From: an uncultured Lachnospiraceae bacterium
GTDB taxonomy: Bacteria; Bacillota; Clostridia; Lachnospirales; Lachnospiraceae
Assembly: GCA_910584965.1 (NCBI GenBank)
Contig: CAJUDZ010000008.1
Coordinates: 66,880 to 130,879 of the forward strand
Direction of reading: 5' to 3'
DNA: 64,000 bases
A model generated the notes under the pieces. That model saw nothing but the letters and a program-made list of their open reading frames with translations, was not told the DNA's origin and did no database searches. This document shows, in pieces, positions 43,522-53,633 of this stretch. Each line of letters starts with the position of its first letter. Positions within the stretch are counted from its first letter, which is position 1. The position numbers and the translations under genes are program-made.

Positions 43522-44112
43522 TTATTCCATCTCTTTCATGTCTACGGTCAGCGCATCCATCTCCTGGCGCGCCTGCTTCACATTCCGGGACACTCTGGAC
43601 ATAATCCAGATATCGGAAGCACCGTCATAAATCATGAACAGCCCGATAAAACGAATCAATGTATCCACAGCGGCAAAAGGGTTGAAAACCAGAAGCACGC
43701 CAAAACCGATCGTAACGATGCCGAGCAGAAGCGCAATCCACCATTTATCATACCGGTTCTGACAGAGGCTTACCGCCTGCTGCAAATTGTTGATGCCGTG
43801 AATGACGATGATGATTCCGACCAGAATCGGTATCATGGCGATGATCGTTCCGGGCTGCAGCAGTATCCAGCCGCCGATCACCGTAATGATGATTCCCATC
43901 ACCAGATTCATCTGCGAAAATATGCTGCCGTCTCTGTTTAAAATGAAATTCAGCAGCCTGCTGAGGCCGTTCAGCACGAGCACACCGCCGATCGCCATAC
44001 AGACTACCTGTACGGAAAGGCCCGGCCATACGACGAGTATCACGCCCAGCCCGGCACAGATCAGCGCAGAAACAATGACATTTGTTTTAATTTTCTTCAA
44101 AATACGCTCCAT
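43522..44112 (-). CDS. HdeD family (DUF308) membrane protein
   Basis: A 196-residue protein with six hydrophobic segments in three similar pairs, the DUF308/HdeD layout (GLGVILVVWPGLS, then GGWILLQPGTII, then GFGVLLVFNPF). HdeD acts in acid resistance in E. coli; in Clostridia the role is unknown. The start at 44112 follows GGAGG. It overlaps the VanZ-like gene by 26 bases. Confidence 0.85.
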   Translation of the reverse strand: MERILKKIKTNVIVSALICAGLGVILVVWPGLSVQVVCMAIGGVLVLNGLSRLLNFILNRDGSIFSQMNLVMGIIITVIGGWILLQPGTIIAMIPILVGIIIVIHGINNLQQAVSLCQNRYDKWWIALLLGIVTIGFGVLLVFNPFAAVDTLIRFIGLFMIYDGASDIWIMSRVSRNVKQARQEMDALTVDMKEME

Positions 44113-44596
44113 AATCCTCATCCTCCATGCTTAATTTTCTGTGCAGTTCGGGGAAAAATCCCCTGCATTTTACATACACGACATACCCCGCCGCCGCTCC
44201 GAAACAGTTCAGAATGATATCGTCCACGTCAAAAGCGCCAAACGCGCTGAAAAGCTGGAAAACCTCGATACCAAGCACCAGCACGAGAGCATTCGCGAAT
44301 ACGTCGAAAAAGCCCGTCTTTTTCTTTCTGATCATCGGAAGCAGAATGCCGAAAGGCACGAAGGCCAGGACATTTCCTGCCAGATTTTCAAAACTGTTCA
44401 GTCTGTCAGCATATTTAATGTACATTTTTATCGTTTTAAGCGGGACAAAATTGGCTGTCCCAAGGCCTTCCAGAATCACTTCCCGCTGCCATGTCTCCAT
44501 GATTGCCGCTAACTGTTCATACGGATACTTAAAGATGATGACCTTTATCAGAAACAGTATATAAAGAACAAAACAGAGCCTAATCCATTTTCGCAC
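44087..44596 (-). CDS. VanZ-like family membrane protein
   Basis: A 169-residue protein with four or five hydrophobic segments. The VanZ motifs are NFVPLKTI, NLAGNVLAFVPFGILLP, GIEVFQLFSAFGAFDVDDIILNCFGAAAGY. It starts with GTG, preceded by GGGAGG 7 bases upstream; the first G is shared with the stop codon of the dehydrogenase gene. VanZ itself gives teicoplanin tolerance, but the family is broad. No resistance is claimed. Confidence 0.88.
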   Translation of the reverse strand: MRKWIRLCFVLYILFLIKVIIFKYPYEQLAAIMETWQREVILEGLGTANFVPLKTIKMYIKYADRLNSFENLAGNVLAFVPFGILLPMIRKKKTGFFDVFANALVLVLGIEVFQLFSAFGAFDVDDIILNCFGAAAGYVVYVKCRGFFPELHRKLSMEDEDYGAYFEEN

Positions 44597-45579
44597 TAGC
44601 TAACCTCCCAGGGATTTTCCTTTCCTTCCAGAAAGAGTTTACAGCCGATCAGAGAATCCCGTACGACGGTCTCCACGCAGTTATCCGTATAAAACGCCAT
44701 GTGGTGGGATACCGTCACATTCGGAAATCCTCTTAAAATTGCCAGTTCTCTATTATCTAATATATCCGATTTGTGATCATAATAGTATAGTCCGAACTCA
44801 TTTTCTACAACATCCAGGCCGGCCGCACCGATTTTTCCTGATTCGATGGCGCTGATCAGCGCTTCCGAGTCGATCAGTCCGCCTCTTGCCGTATTGATGA
44901 TGACGACGCCGTCCTTCATGCCTGCAATGCTCTTTTCGTTGATCAGATGGAAATTCTCGTCGGTCAATGGCGTATGCAGCGTGATCACATCCGCCTCTTT
45001 CAGGAGCTTCTCAAGGGGCACGTATGCCGCATGCTCCTTCACTTCATCCTGTTCATGCAGATCATACGCCAGAATCTTACAGCCAAAGCCGGAAAGGTTC
45101 CGGATGACGGTTCTTCCGATTCGTCCCGTTCCAATGACTCCTACGGTCAAGTCCTTTAACTCTCTTCCCTGAATGCCCTTCAGCGAATAATCCTGTATAT
45201 TGGTGCGTTCCATAATCCGTTTCATTTTCCGGATGGACATCAGAATCAGCATCACCGTGTAGTCGGCCACGCCGTTTGGCCCGTAGGGCGCATTTCCCAC
45301 TTTGATGCCGAACTCTTCCGCCGCATCCAGATCGATGTGATCGTAGCCGATTGTTCTCGTTGTCAGATACCGCACGCCGTTTTCATGAAAAGCCCGCATC
45401 ATTTCTCTCGTAATTTTGGATGTGATAATATCCACGCATTCGCTGCCCTTTGATAAATGTATGTTTTCCGGCGTGGGCGCATCCGCGCAAAGAACAAGTT
45501 CCAGGCCAAGCTCTTTCTCATACCGCAAAAACAGCTCTTTTTCGTCAAATTCCCTGCAATTATAAACCGTTACCCGCAT
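44596..45579 (-). CDS. D-2-hydroxyacid dehydrogenase, VanH / D-lactate dehydrogenase-like
   Basis: A 327-residue NAD-dependent dehydrogenase. Visible motifs: GVIGTGRIGRTVIRNL (NAD site), DVITLHTPLTDENFHLIN, IINTARGGLIDSEAL (catalytic Arg), GLDVVENE (Glu) and VTVSHHMAFYTD (His). It reduces pyruvate or a similar 2-oxoacid to the D-hydroxyacid. The start is set by GGAGG six bases before the ATG at 45579. It is coupled to the VanZ-like gene, but neither vanA nor vanX homologues are present, so a vancomycin-resistance role is not supported. Confidence 0.9.
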   Translation of the reverse strand: MRVTVYNCREFDEKELFLRYEKELGLELVLCADAPTPENIHLSKGSECVDIITSKITREMMRAFHENGVRYLTTRTIGYDHIDLDAAEEFGIKVGNAPYGPNGVADYTVMLILMSIRKMKRIMERTNIQDYSLKGIQGRELKDLTVGVIGTGRIGRTVIRNLSGFGCKILAYDLHEQDEVKEHAAYVPLEKLLKEADVITLHTPLTDENFHLINEKSIAGMKDGVVIINTARGGLIDSEALISAIESGKIGAAGLDVVENEFGLYYYDHKSDILDNRELAILRGFPNVTVSHHMAFYTDNCVETVVRDSLIGCKLFLEGKENPWEVS

Positions 45580-45662
45580 CATGAACCTCCTGTGTTTCGC
45601 TGCGGTTCTGCCGCATGTCCGGACAGAATGTTCTTTCGAAAGAGGCAGCACCGCATATCTTT

Positions 45663-46877
45663 TTATTTTCTGTTTTCTTCTTCCTGAATCTCCCGCTGAT
45701 AAACTTCCTTGATCTCTTCTTCGTATTCCGCCAGAATTTCCGTATCCTCGCGGTGCAGACGCCTGAACCTGTTAAAGCCGGCGATCAGTATTCTCAGGCT
45801 TTCTTTCGTCGTGTCAAAAGCGCCTTCTTCATACAGATTTATCAGAATAATACCGATCGGCAGCGCCAGGATCATACCCATGACGCCCGCCATATGATAT
45901 CCGATGTAGAGCAGAAACAGGGTCGGAATCGGGTCGATTCCGATCGAATCCCCGACGATTTTGGGTTGTATCACCTGTCTGACGATCTGTCCGACGCACC
46001 AGATAATCAGCAGGCCGACCGCCAGCTTATACTCGCCGCTTAAAATTTCGACAACGGCCCAGGGGAGCATGACGGTTCCCGCGCCGAACACAGGAAGAAG
46101 ATCGATAAACGCGATGCCGAAAGCGATCAGAAACGCGTACTCGATCTTTAACAGAAGCAGTCCGATAAAAATCAGGATATATATCCAGATTTCGATTTTC
46201 AGCTGCGCCTTAAAATAACCGCCCACGGCATTCCGGAAGCTCCGCTGAATCAGGTCAAAGCGGTAATAAACGGATTCCGGCACATATTTTTTCACAAAGT
46301 CGTTCATATATGCCTTGTCCGCCACGAAAAAATAGGAGGACAGCAAGGTCATGATCACCGCCATGAAAACATCGGGAAGCCTTTTGGCAAAATTTCCGAC
46401 CGCCGTAAAGGTGGGCGTCCCGATACCGCTGATAAATTCCGAGAACCAGCTCCCGATTCCCCTCCAGAAATCCATAAGCTGATCCTGCGCATCCGCCGGA
46501 AGCCGCTTAAACAGCCCTTCCAGATTGGTTCCGATCTGTATAAACTCCGCTTCGATGCCTTCCCATATCACCGGCAGTTCATTGATAAAACTGACCGTTT
46601 CCCGAAACAGCTTGACGCCGACGCCGTATACGAGCAGAATAACCGCCGCAAGCACCGCAATGATCACAAACGCCGAGACCGCTTTCCGCCGGATTTTCAA
46701 CTTTTCCTCCAAAAATCTGACAAGCGGCGACGCGATCAGCGATATGATCCAGCCGATGATAAAGGGCATAAAAAAGCCGATACATCTTGGCAGTAAAAAT
46801 ACGCATAACAGCAATATGACCAGTGCGGCCAGCAAATTCAATATCGATTTTATATAGGTCACGGATTCTTTTTTCAT
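45663..46877 (-). CDS. AI-2E family transporter
   Basis: A 404-residue membrane protein with about eight hydrophobic segments, the AI-2E/DUF20 family. Motifs include FFMPFIIGWIISLIASPLVRFLE, a long amphipathic middle, then FGIAFIDLLPVFGAGTVMLPWA and IGYHMAGVMGMILALPIGIILINLYE. Despite its name the family mostly exports other small molecules or ions. Monocistronic, 85 bases from the dehydrogenase gene. Confidence 0.92.
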   Translation of the reverse strand: MKKESVTYIKSILNLLAALVILLLCVFLLPRCIGFFMPFIIGWIISLIASPLVRFLEEKLKIRRKAVSAFVIIAVLAAVILLVYGVGVKLFRETVSFINELPVIWEGIEAEFIQIGTNLEGLFKRLPADAQDQLMDFWRGIGSWFSEFISGIGTPTFTAVGNFAKRLPDVFMAVIMTLLSSYFFVADKAYMNDFVKKYVPESVYYRFDLIQRSFRNAVGGYFKAQLKIEIWIYILIFIGLLLLKIEYAFLIAFGIAFIDLLPVFGAGTVMLPWAVVEILSGEYKLAVGLLIIWCVGQIVRQVIQPKIVGDSIGIDPIPTLFLLYIGYHMAGVMGMILALPIGIILINLYEEGAFDTTKESLRILIAGFNRFRRLHREDTEILAEYEEEIKEVYQREIQEEENRK

Positions 46878-47010
46878 TTATATACCCCATGTCCGCTCCA
46901 GCGGACTCAAAATCAATAGTTGAAAGTGCTTTTCTTTCAACCTTATACCTCTTACCCGCTCTCTTACCCGCTCCTGAGGGCAAACTTCCGCAGACGCACC
47001 ATGCCCATTA

Positions 47011-47598
47011 TCAGTCCGACAGCATCCCGTCCAACAGCTCGTAAATCTCTTCTCTTCCCTGTTTGGTCAGGGAAGAATAGGGAATCAAAAGCGTATCGCT
47101 TCCCGTCCCCAGTGTTTCCCGTATCAGTTTCGTCTGTTTTGCGACCTGGCTTCTCTTGATCTTGTCCAGTTTGGTAGCGATCAGAATCGGCCGATAGCCC
47201 CTTGACACGATCCAGTCATACATGATGCGGTCGTTTTCCGAAGGCGCATGCCTGATATCGATCAGCAGAAAAACGGCTCTGATTTTCCTTGACTGGTGCA
47301 GATAGTCTTCGATCAGCTTTCCCCACTGTGCCTTAACGCTTTCGTTGGCGGTCGCATAGCCGTAGCCCGGCAGATCGACAAAATACATCTGTTCGTTAAT
47401 ATTGTAATAATTGATCGTCTGTGTTTTGCCCGGTTTGGAACTTGTCCGCGCCAGCGCCTTGCGGTTCATCAGGCCGTTAATCAGCGAAGACTTCCCCACA
47501 TTGCTTTTTCCGGCAAATGCAAATTCGGCAAGTTTATTTTCCGGCAGCTTGCTTGTGACGCCGCAGACTTTTTCCAGATTGACACTTTTAATTACCAT
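47011..47598 (-). CDS. engB: Ribosome biogenesis GTP-binding protein YsxC/EngB
   Basis: A 195-residue GTPase for 50S subunit assembly. G1 FAGKSNVGKSSL, G3 FVDLPGYGYA and G4 IATKLDKI are intact. The start at 47598 (MVIKSVNLEKV) is chosen by family length; it overlaps the lon 3' end by 11 bases, the usual clpX-lon-engB arrangement. Confidence 0.96.
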   Translation of the reverse strand: MVIKSVNLEKVCGVTSKLPENKLAEFAFAGKSNVGKSSLINGLMNRKALARTSSKPGKTQTINYYNINEQMYFVDLPGYGYATANESVKAQWGKLIEDYLHQSRKIRAVFLLIDIRHAPSENDRIMYDWIVSRGYRPILIATKLDKIKRSQVAKQTKLIRETLGTGSDTLLIPYSSLTKQGREEIYELLDGMLSD

Positions 47599-50050
47599 TT
47601 TTGACGTTTTTTCCTTTCCCGTGTTCGGACTCGTTTTTGACAAAAGCATATCTTACGACGTCCTCCATCGTCTCCACATAGCGGATATGAAGGCCTTTTT
47701 TAATTTCTCCCGCGATCTCCCCGATATCCCTTTCGTTCTTTTTCGGCACGAGCACCGTTTCGATGCCCGCCGTCTTTGCGGCAAGAATCTTTTCTTTCAG
47801 ACCGCCCACCGGGAGCACCCGGCCCCGCAGCGTGATCTCTCCCGTCATCGCCACTCTGGCATATACCGGGGTATCCGTTACAAGAGAAAGAATCGCCGCC
47901 GCCATCGTAATGCCGGCCGACGGACCGTCCTTCGGTACGGCGCCCTCCGGAATATGAAGGTGAAAATCATTTTCCTTGAACATATCTTCCGGGACTTCAT
48001 ATCGGGGGCTGACGGAACGCACATAACTCATGGCGATCAGCGCGGACTCCCGCATTACATCTCCCATTTGACCTGTTAAGTCAATCTCACCTTTTCCCGG
48101 CATCCGGTTGACTTCTATCTGCAATGTATCGCCGCCCACGCTGGTCCAGGCCAGTCCGCGCACGATACCGATTTCATCCTGCCCGTTTGCTTTCATACTG
48201 TCAAATTTCGGCTTGCCGAGATAATGCGCAAGATTTCCGGAAGTCACTTTGATTTTTCCCTTTTTCTTCTGCAATATTTCCCGCGCCGATTTACGGCATA
48301 CCGCTCCGATCTTCCGTTCCAGTCCGCGCACGCCCGCTTCCCGCGTATAAGAATCGATCATCTCCCGCAGCGCGCCGTCCGTGATCTGCAATACCGATTC
48401 GGTCAATCCGTTTTTCCCAAGCTGTTTCCGGAGCAGATGTTCTTTGGCAATATGAAACTTCTCATTCGCCGTGTAGCTGTTGACTTCGATGATTTCCATC
48501 CGGTCGAGCAAAGGCCGCGGAATCGAATCCGTGGAATTGGCGGTGGCGATAAACAATACTTCCGACAAATCCAGCGGTATTTCCACATAATGATCCCGGA
48601 AATGGCGGTTCTGCTCGCTGTCGAGCACTTCAAGCAGCGCGGAAGAAGTATCTCCCTTATAGTCGCTGCTGACCTTGTCGATTTCGTCGAGCAGCATCAG
48701 CGGATTTTTTACGCCCGCCTGCCGTAAGCCCGTGACAATCCTTCCCGGCATCGCTCCCACATAAGTCTTACGATGCCCTCTGATTTCCGCCTCGTCTCTG
48801 ACGCCGCCCAGACAGATGCGGACGTATTTTTTATGTAAAGCCTCCGCAATACTTTTCGCGATGGATGTTTTGCCCGTTCCCGGCGGTCCCACCAGACAGA
48901 TAATCGGGCTTTCTCCCTTTTTCGTCATCATGCGGACGGCCAGAAATTCCAGCACGCGCTCCTTTACTTTCTCCAGGCCGTAATGCTGTTCTTCCAGAAT
49001 CTGTTCCGCCTTGTCAAGATCGAGACAGTCGCGGGATTCCTTATCCCAGGGAAGCTCCAGCAGCGTTTCCAGATATGCGCGCTCCACCGCGCTTTCCGAA
49101 CTGCTTCCCGACACGCTTTTGAACCGGGAAATCTCCTTGCGGATTTTCTCTTTCACTTCCTTGCCCGCTTTCAGCTTTTCCAGCGCGCTTTCGAACTGTT
49201 CCACTTCGGAAAACGTATTGTCTTCGCCCAGTTCTTTTCTGATATAGCGAAGCTGCTCCCGCAGCACATATTCTTTCTGATTCTGGTCTATCCTCTTTTT
49301 TACCTGCACGGCCAGCCGGTTCTTCACCTGGATAATTTCCGATTCGCCCGCCAGAATGCCCGTCAATATCTCGAATCGTTCCTGCAGAAGCACCGCCCCG
49401 AGCACCTGCTGCTTTTTCTGAAAAGTCAGCGGAATATTGATCGCAATCTGATCGAGCAGGCGGCCCAGATCGCGCCCTTCTTCCACCTCTTTGCTGATCG
49501 CAGCGCCGATCTTCGGAAAACACGCCGTATATCTGGCAAATTCCTCTCTTAACGTGCGCAGCATCGCTTCCTTTTCCACTTCCTCCAGTGCTTCCCGTTC
49601 TTCTTCCAGCGGAATGACCTGTGCGGTCAAAAACTCCGTTTCCTCCAGAAAAGAAGAAATCTTCGCCCTGGAAATGCCTTCAATTAATATTCTGATCATA
49701 GACCCCTGTAACTTCGTCACCTGTTTGACCATCACGATCGTGCCGACCGTGTAGAGCTGCTCAGGAGTCGGTTCCTCTTCATGCAGATCTTTCTGCGTGA
49801 CAACAAAAAGCCGCTGGCTCCCCATCATGGCCGCTTCGACTGCCAGCGCGGATTTTTCCCTGCTTAAATCGAAATGAATAATCATATCCGGAAAAACCGT
49901 TAAGCCGCGCAAAGTTACGGCCGGCATGATCTGGAAATTTTCGTTCGTCGGGCCGTCTTTCTGTTCTTCTGTTTTTTCTGTTATTTCCAATTCTTCTATA
50001 TTCACTTCTTCAATCGCTTCTTCCTGTTTCAGTTTTCTGTCTGTCTTCAT
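47588..50050 (-). CDS. lon: Endopeptidase La (LonA)
   Basis: An 820-residue ATP-dependent protease. N-terminal substrate domain (MPAVTLRGLTVFPDMIIHF), ATPase with Walker A LVGPPGTGKTSIAKSIA and Walker B LMLLDEIDKV, and serine-lysine protease domain with catalytic Ser in PKDGPSAGITMA. The start at 50050 (MKTDRKLKQ) is chosen because the frame opens with a GTG further up; no strong ribosome site is seen for either. An acidic extension (about residues 8-35, Glu/Lys-rich) precedes the usual N-terminus. Cluster tig-clpP-clpX-lon-engB. Confidence 0.95.
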   Translation of the reverse strand: MKTDRKLKQEEAIEEVNIEELEITEKTEEQKDGPTNENFQIMPAVTLRGLTVFPDMIIHFDLSREKSALAVEAAMMGSQRLFVVTQKDLHEEEPTPEQLYTVGTIVMVKQVTKLQGSMIRILIEGISRAKISSFLEETEFLTAQVIPLEEEREALEEVEKEAMLRTLREEFARYTACFPKIGAAISKEVEEGRDLGRLLDQIAINIPLTFQKKQQVLGAVLLQERFEILTGILAGESEIIQVKNRLAVQVKKRIDQNQKEYVLREQLRYIRKELGEDNTFSEVEQFESALEKLKAGKEVKEKIRKEISRFKSVSGSSSESAVERAYLETLLELPWDKESRDCLDLDKAEQILEEQHYGLEKVKERVLEFLAVRMMTKKGESPIICLVGPPGTGKTSIAKSIAEALHKKYVRICLGGVRDEAEIRGHRKTYVGAMPGRIVTGLRQAGVKNPLMLLDEIDKVSSDYKGDTSSALLEVLDSEQNRHFRDHYVEIPLDLSEVLFIATANSTDSIPRPLLDRMEIIEVNSYTANEKFHIAKEHLLRKQLGKNGLTESVLQITDGALREMIDSYTREAGVRGLERKIGAVCRKSAREILQKKKGKIKVTSGNLAHYLGKPKFDSMKANGQDEIGIVRGLAWTSVGGDTLQIEVNRMPGKGEIDLTGQMGDVMRESALIAMSYVRSVSPRYEVPEDMFKENDFHLHIPEGAVPKDGPSAGITMAAAILSLVTDTPVYARVAMTGEITLRGRVLPVGGLKEKILAAKTAGIETVLVPKKNERDIGEIAGEIKKGLHIRYVETMEDVVRYAFVKNESEHGKGKNVKNGN

Positions 50051-50167
50051 AACCGCGCACCGCCAGCCGTCAGCTGTGCCGGATGACACAAAACGCCGCC
50101 ATGACGGCGACGTTCTTTATGCTTTTTACAGTGTCCTGTTTATTGGAAAACCTCGGGCCTTCCAACT

Positions 50168-51424
50168 TTATTCTGCCTGTAATAATCTGTTACGGTAATG
50201 CACAAGAGGCTGTGCTTTCCCTTCCACCGCTTCTTTTGTAATAATGCACTCCGAAATCGTATCATCTGACGGAATTTCGTACATAACATCCATCATGACA
50301 TTCTCCATTACGGAACGGAGTCCTCTGGCGCCGGTCTTTCTTTCAAAAGCGAGTTCCGCAATCGCTTCTATCGCGTCTTCCTCTACTTTCAGATTGACCT
50401 CATCATATTCGAACAGTTTCCGATACTGCTTTACCAAAGCATTTTTTGGCTCTTTCAAAATACGGATAAGCGCCTCTTTGTCCAGCCCTTCCAGCGTAAC
50501 CGTTATCGGCACACGGCCGATAAACTCAGGGATAAGGCCGAACTTCATCAAATCCTGCGGCGCGACTTCTTTCAAAACCGCTCCGATATCCTTACTGCTC
50601 TTCTCCATAATCTTCGCGTTAAATCCGATCGAATTTCGATCCAGTCTCTCTTCCACGATTTTTTCCAGACCGTCAAATGCACCGCCGCAGATAAACAGAA
50701 TATTGGAAGTATCGATCTGAATCAGCTCCTGATGCGGATGTTTTCTGCCGCCCTGAGGCGGTACGCTCGCAACCGTTCCTTCGATGATTTTTAAAAGAGC
50801 CTGCTGAACGCCTTCACCGGAAACATCCCGCGTAATGGAGACATTTTCGCTTTTCTTTGTAATCTTATCGATCTCGTCGATATAAATGATGCCGAACTGT
50901 GCCCGTTCAACATCATAATCCGCCGCCTGAATCAGCTTCAGCAAAATATTTTCCACGTCTTCACCCACATACCCCGCTTCCGTAAGCGTCGTCGCATCCG
51001 CGATCGCAAAGGGCACGTTGATGATCTTGGCAAGCGTCTGCGCCAGATAAGTCTTACCGGAACCGGTAGGGCCGATCATAATAATATTGCTTTTCTGAAG
51101 CTCCACGCCGTCATCGTCCTGCGGCGCTGTCACTCTTTTATAATGGTTGTAAACGGAAACCGCAAGAACTTTCTTCGCTTCCTCCTGTCCGATTACATAA
51201 TCATCCAGAAATTTCCGGATTTCAACCGGTTTTAAAAGGTTGATTTCCGTCTCTTCCGCTTCCACCTCTTCTTCGTATTCTTCCTCAATAATGTCAGCGC
51301 AGATATCCACACATTCATCACAAATATAAACATTCCCCGGTCCGGCGATCATCTTCCGGACCTGGTCCTGTGTTTTATTACAAAAAGAACATCTTACCTT
51401 ATCGTCAGAATTTCTTCCTGTCAT
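50168..51424 (-). CDS. clpX: ATP-dependent Clp protease ATP-binding subunit ClpX
   Basis: A 418-residue AAA+ unfoldase. The N-terminal zinc-binding domain is CSFCNKTQDQV...YICDECVDIC; the Walker A is GPTGSGKTYLAQTLA, the Walker B is IIYIDEIDK, and the pore and substrate loops and the sensor-2 region (GARGLRSVMENV) are intact. It delivers substrates to ClpP, encoded 59 bases upstream. ATG follows AAAGG. Confidence 0.97.
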   Translation of the reverse strand: MTGRNSDDKVRCSFCNKTQDQVRKMIAGPGNVYICDECVDICADIIEEEYEEEVEAEETEINLLKPVEIRKFLDDYVIGQEEAKKVLAVSVYNHYKRVTAPQDDDGVELQKSNIIMIGPTGSGKTYLAQTLAKIINVPFAIADATTLTEAGYVGEDVENILLKLIQAADYDVERAQFGIIYIDEIDKITKKSENVSITRDVSGEGVQQALLKIIEGTVASVPPQGGRKHPHQELIQIDTSNILFICGGAFDGLEKIVEERLDRNSIGFNAKIMEKSSKDIGAVLKEVAPQDLMKFGLIPEFIGRVPITVTLEGLDKEALIRILKEPKNALVKQYRKLFEYDEVNLKVEEDAIEAIAELAFERKTGARGLRSVMENVMMDVMYEIPSDDTISECIITKEAVEGKAQPLVHYRNRLLQAE

Positions 51425-51483
51425 TTTACTAAAACCATGCCTTTCTTATTCATTCTTGTAAGAGGCAGTCAGGTGGCTTCCTC

Positions 51484-52080
51484 TTACTCTGCGGCATCTC
51501 CATGATTGGTTATAACGCGGTCGATCAGGCCGTATGCAAGCGCCTCTTCCGCAGACTTCCAGTTGTCACGTTCCGTATCCGCCGCAATAACCTCATAATC
51601 CTGCCCCGTATTCTCAGCCAGGATTTTGTTCAGCTTTTCCTTCGTCTGCAAAATATGTTTCGCCGCGATTTCGATTTCCGTCGCCTGTCCCTGCGCTCCT
51701 CCAAGCGGCTGATGAATCATGATTTCCGCATTCGGAAGCGCCATGCGCTTTCCTTTGGCGCCGCCTGCGAGCAGAAATGCGCCCATGCTGGCCGCCATAC
51801 CGATACATACCGTCGAAACGTCGCATTTGATGAAACGCATCGTATCATAAATTGCCATTCCCGCCGTAACGGAACCTCCCGGACTGTTAATATAGAGATG
51901 AATATCCTTCTCCGGGTCTTCGGACTCCAAAAACAGCATCTGAGCAACGACCAGACTCGCCGTCGTTTCGTTCACTTCTTCACCAAGAAAAATAATTCTT
52001 TCCTTCAAAAGCCTCGAATAAATATCATAAGAGCGTTCCCCTTTCGAAGTCTGCTCGATGACATATGGTACCAACGCCAT
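51484..52080 (-). CDS. clpP: ATP-dependent Clp protease proteolytic subunit ClpP
   Basis: A 198-residue serine peptidase with the triad Ser98 (GMAASMGAF), His123 (EIMIHQPLGG) and Asp172 (DTERDNW). The start MALVPYVIEQ at 52080 follows GGAGGAATTACT. It forms the barrel for ClpX. It lies 178 bases downstream of tig. Confidence 0.97.
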   Translation of the reverse strand: MALVPYVIEQTSKGERSYDIYSRLLKERIIFLGEEVNETTASLVVAQMLFLESEDPEKDIHLYINSPGGSVTAGMAIYDTMRFIKCDVSTVCIGMAASMGAFLLAGGAKGKRMALPNAEIMIHQPLGGAQGQATEIEIAAKHILQTKEKLNKILAENTGQDYEVIAADTERDNWKSAEEALAYGLIDRVITNHGDAAE

Positions 52081-52257
52081 AGTAATTCCTCCATTCGCAA
52101 AAGTGTGCCGCTTCCCGGCCCACGATAATCTCATCATGCCGTAAAATTGAGGCCCCGCCGCAAATTTACCGCCGGTAAAACTCTTTCAGCATATTATATA
52201 ACGATTATGCCGATTCTGCACACATCAGATTCACTTTTAAGAAAAACTTAATACAAT

Positions 52258-53544
52258 TTATTTTTCTTTTGCATTTTCCGCAACAAATTCCGCAGCCTTC
52301 TTCACCGCAAGATCCTGTCTGATATTTTTCATTTCTTTTTCGCCGAGCATTTCTTTTACTTTGGCAGCATCCATCTGGTAAACTTCCGCCATTGTTTCGA
52401 GTTCCTTCTCAAACTCTTCATCGGAAACCTCGATTTTCTCCGCTTCCGCAATCGCCTCCAGAACGAGTCTGGACTGGATGCGTTTCTCAGCCTGCGGCTT
52501 TACATTTTCAAGCATCTGCTGATAACTTGTTCCCGTAAACTGGAAATACTGTTCCATAGAAAGACCCTGCATCGTAATTCGCTGCGCGAACTCATCCACC
52601 ATCTGACGCTGCTGGGTTTCAATCATCGCTTCAGGAATATCCATTTCGGACAGATCCACAACTGCTTCCACAGCTTCACGCTCCTTACTTTCTTTTGCTT
52701 CTTTGATCTTCTTTTCTTCCAGATTCTTCTTTACGTCTTCTTTGTATTCCGTTAAAGTTTCAAATTCGGATACTTCGCTTGCAAATTCATCATCCAGTTC
52801 GGGAAGTTCTTTTTCCTTGATTTCCTTCACGGTACATTTAAAGACAGCCGCTTTGCCTTTCAGGTTTTCCGCATGGTAGTCTTCCGGGAAAGTAACGTTT
52901 ACTTCAGCTTCTTTGCCGATCTCCGCACCGATTAACTGCTCTTCGAACCCGGGAATAAATGCGCCCGAACCGATCGTCAGCGGATAGTTCTCTCCCTTGC
53001 CGCCTTCAAACGCTTCTCCGTCCACAAAACCTTCAAAGTCGATCACCGTCATATCGCCGTCTTTTACCGCTCTGTCTTCGACCGCGATATTTCTGGCATT
53101 GCTCTCGCGCTCCTTCTCGATCACTTCATCCACTTCTTCGTCCGTTACCGCCACATCGGATTTTTCTACTTTAACGCCTTTATATTTTCCCAATTTTACT
53201 TCCGGTTTCAATGCAACTTCGGCCGTAAAAATAAACGGCTTGCCCGCTTCGATCTGCGTAACGTCAATCTTCGGGGAAGATACAATATTTTCCTCACACT
53301 CGTCCAGCGCCTTCTCATATGCGTCAGGAATCAGGATATTTGCCGCATCTTCGTAAAATACTTCTTTGCCATACATTTTTTCAACGACCTGGCGGGGAAC
53401 CTTTCCTTTTCTGAAACCAGGAATGCTGATTTTGCCTTTCTGTTTCTGGTATGCGGACTCGATTGCCTTGTCCAGTTCGTCAGCGCCTACCTCTATCGTA
53501 AGCTTCGCCATGTTCTTCTCTAATTTCTCCACCTGTAAACTCAT
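52258..53544 (-). CDS. tig: Trigger factor
   Basis: A 428-residue ribosome-bound chaperone. N-terminal ribosome-binding signature ISIPGFRKGKVPRQVVEKMYG, central FKBP-type domain (GDMTVIDFEGFVDGEAFEGG, IPGFEEQLIGAEIG) and a helical C-terminus. The start at 53544 (MSLQVEKLEKN) follows GGAGGAGA; the length is normal. First gene of the tig-clpP-clpX-lon-engB group. Confidence 0.97.
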   Translation of the reverse strand: MSLQVEKLEKNMAKLTIEVGADELDKAIESAYQKQKGKISIPGFRKGKVPRQVVEKMYGKEVFYEDAANILIPDAYEKALDECEENIVSSPKIDVTQIEAGKPFIFTAEVALKPEVKLGKYKGVKVEKSDVAVTDEEVDEVIEKERESNARNIAVEDRAVKDGDMTVIDFEGFVDGEAFEGGKGENYPLTIGSGAFIPGFEEQLIGAEIGKEAEVNVTFPEDYHAENLKGKAAVFKCTVKEIKEKELPELDDEFASEVSEFETLTEYKEDVKKNLEEKKIKEAKESKEREAVEAVVDLSEMDIPEAMIETQQRQMVDEFAQRITMQGLSMEQYFQFTGTSYQQMLENVKPQAEKRIQSRLVLEAIAEAEKIEVSDEEFEKELETMAEVYQMDAAKVKEMLGEKEMKNIRQDLAVKKAAEFVAENAKEK

Positions 53545-53633
53545 AATCCGGTCTCCTCCTTCAATTACCTCTGCTTCTAACGCACACTTAGCCACAGTCA
53601 TTTAGCAATTATAGCACAACCCTCAGGAAAATA

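Noticed and set aside
44087..45579. Vancomycin-resistance operon
   Set aside because: Only VanH-like and VanZ-like genes are present; no D-Ala-D-Lac ligase, VanX or two-component system.
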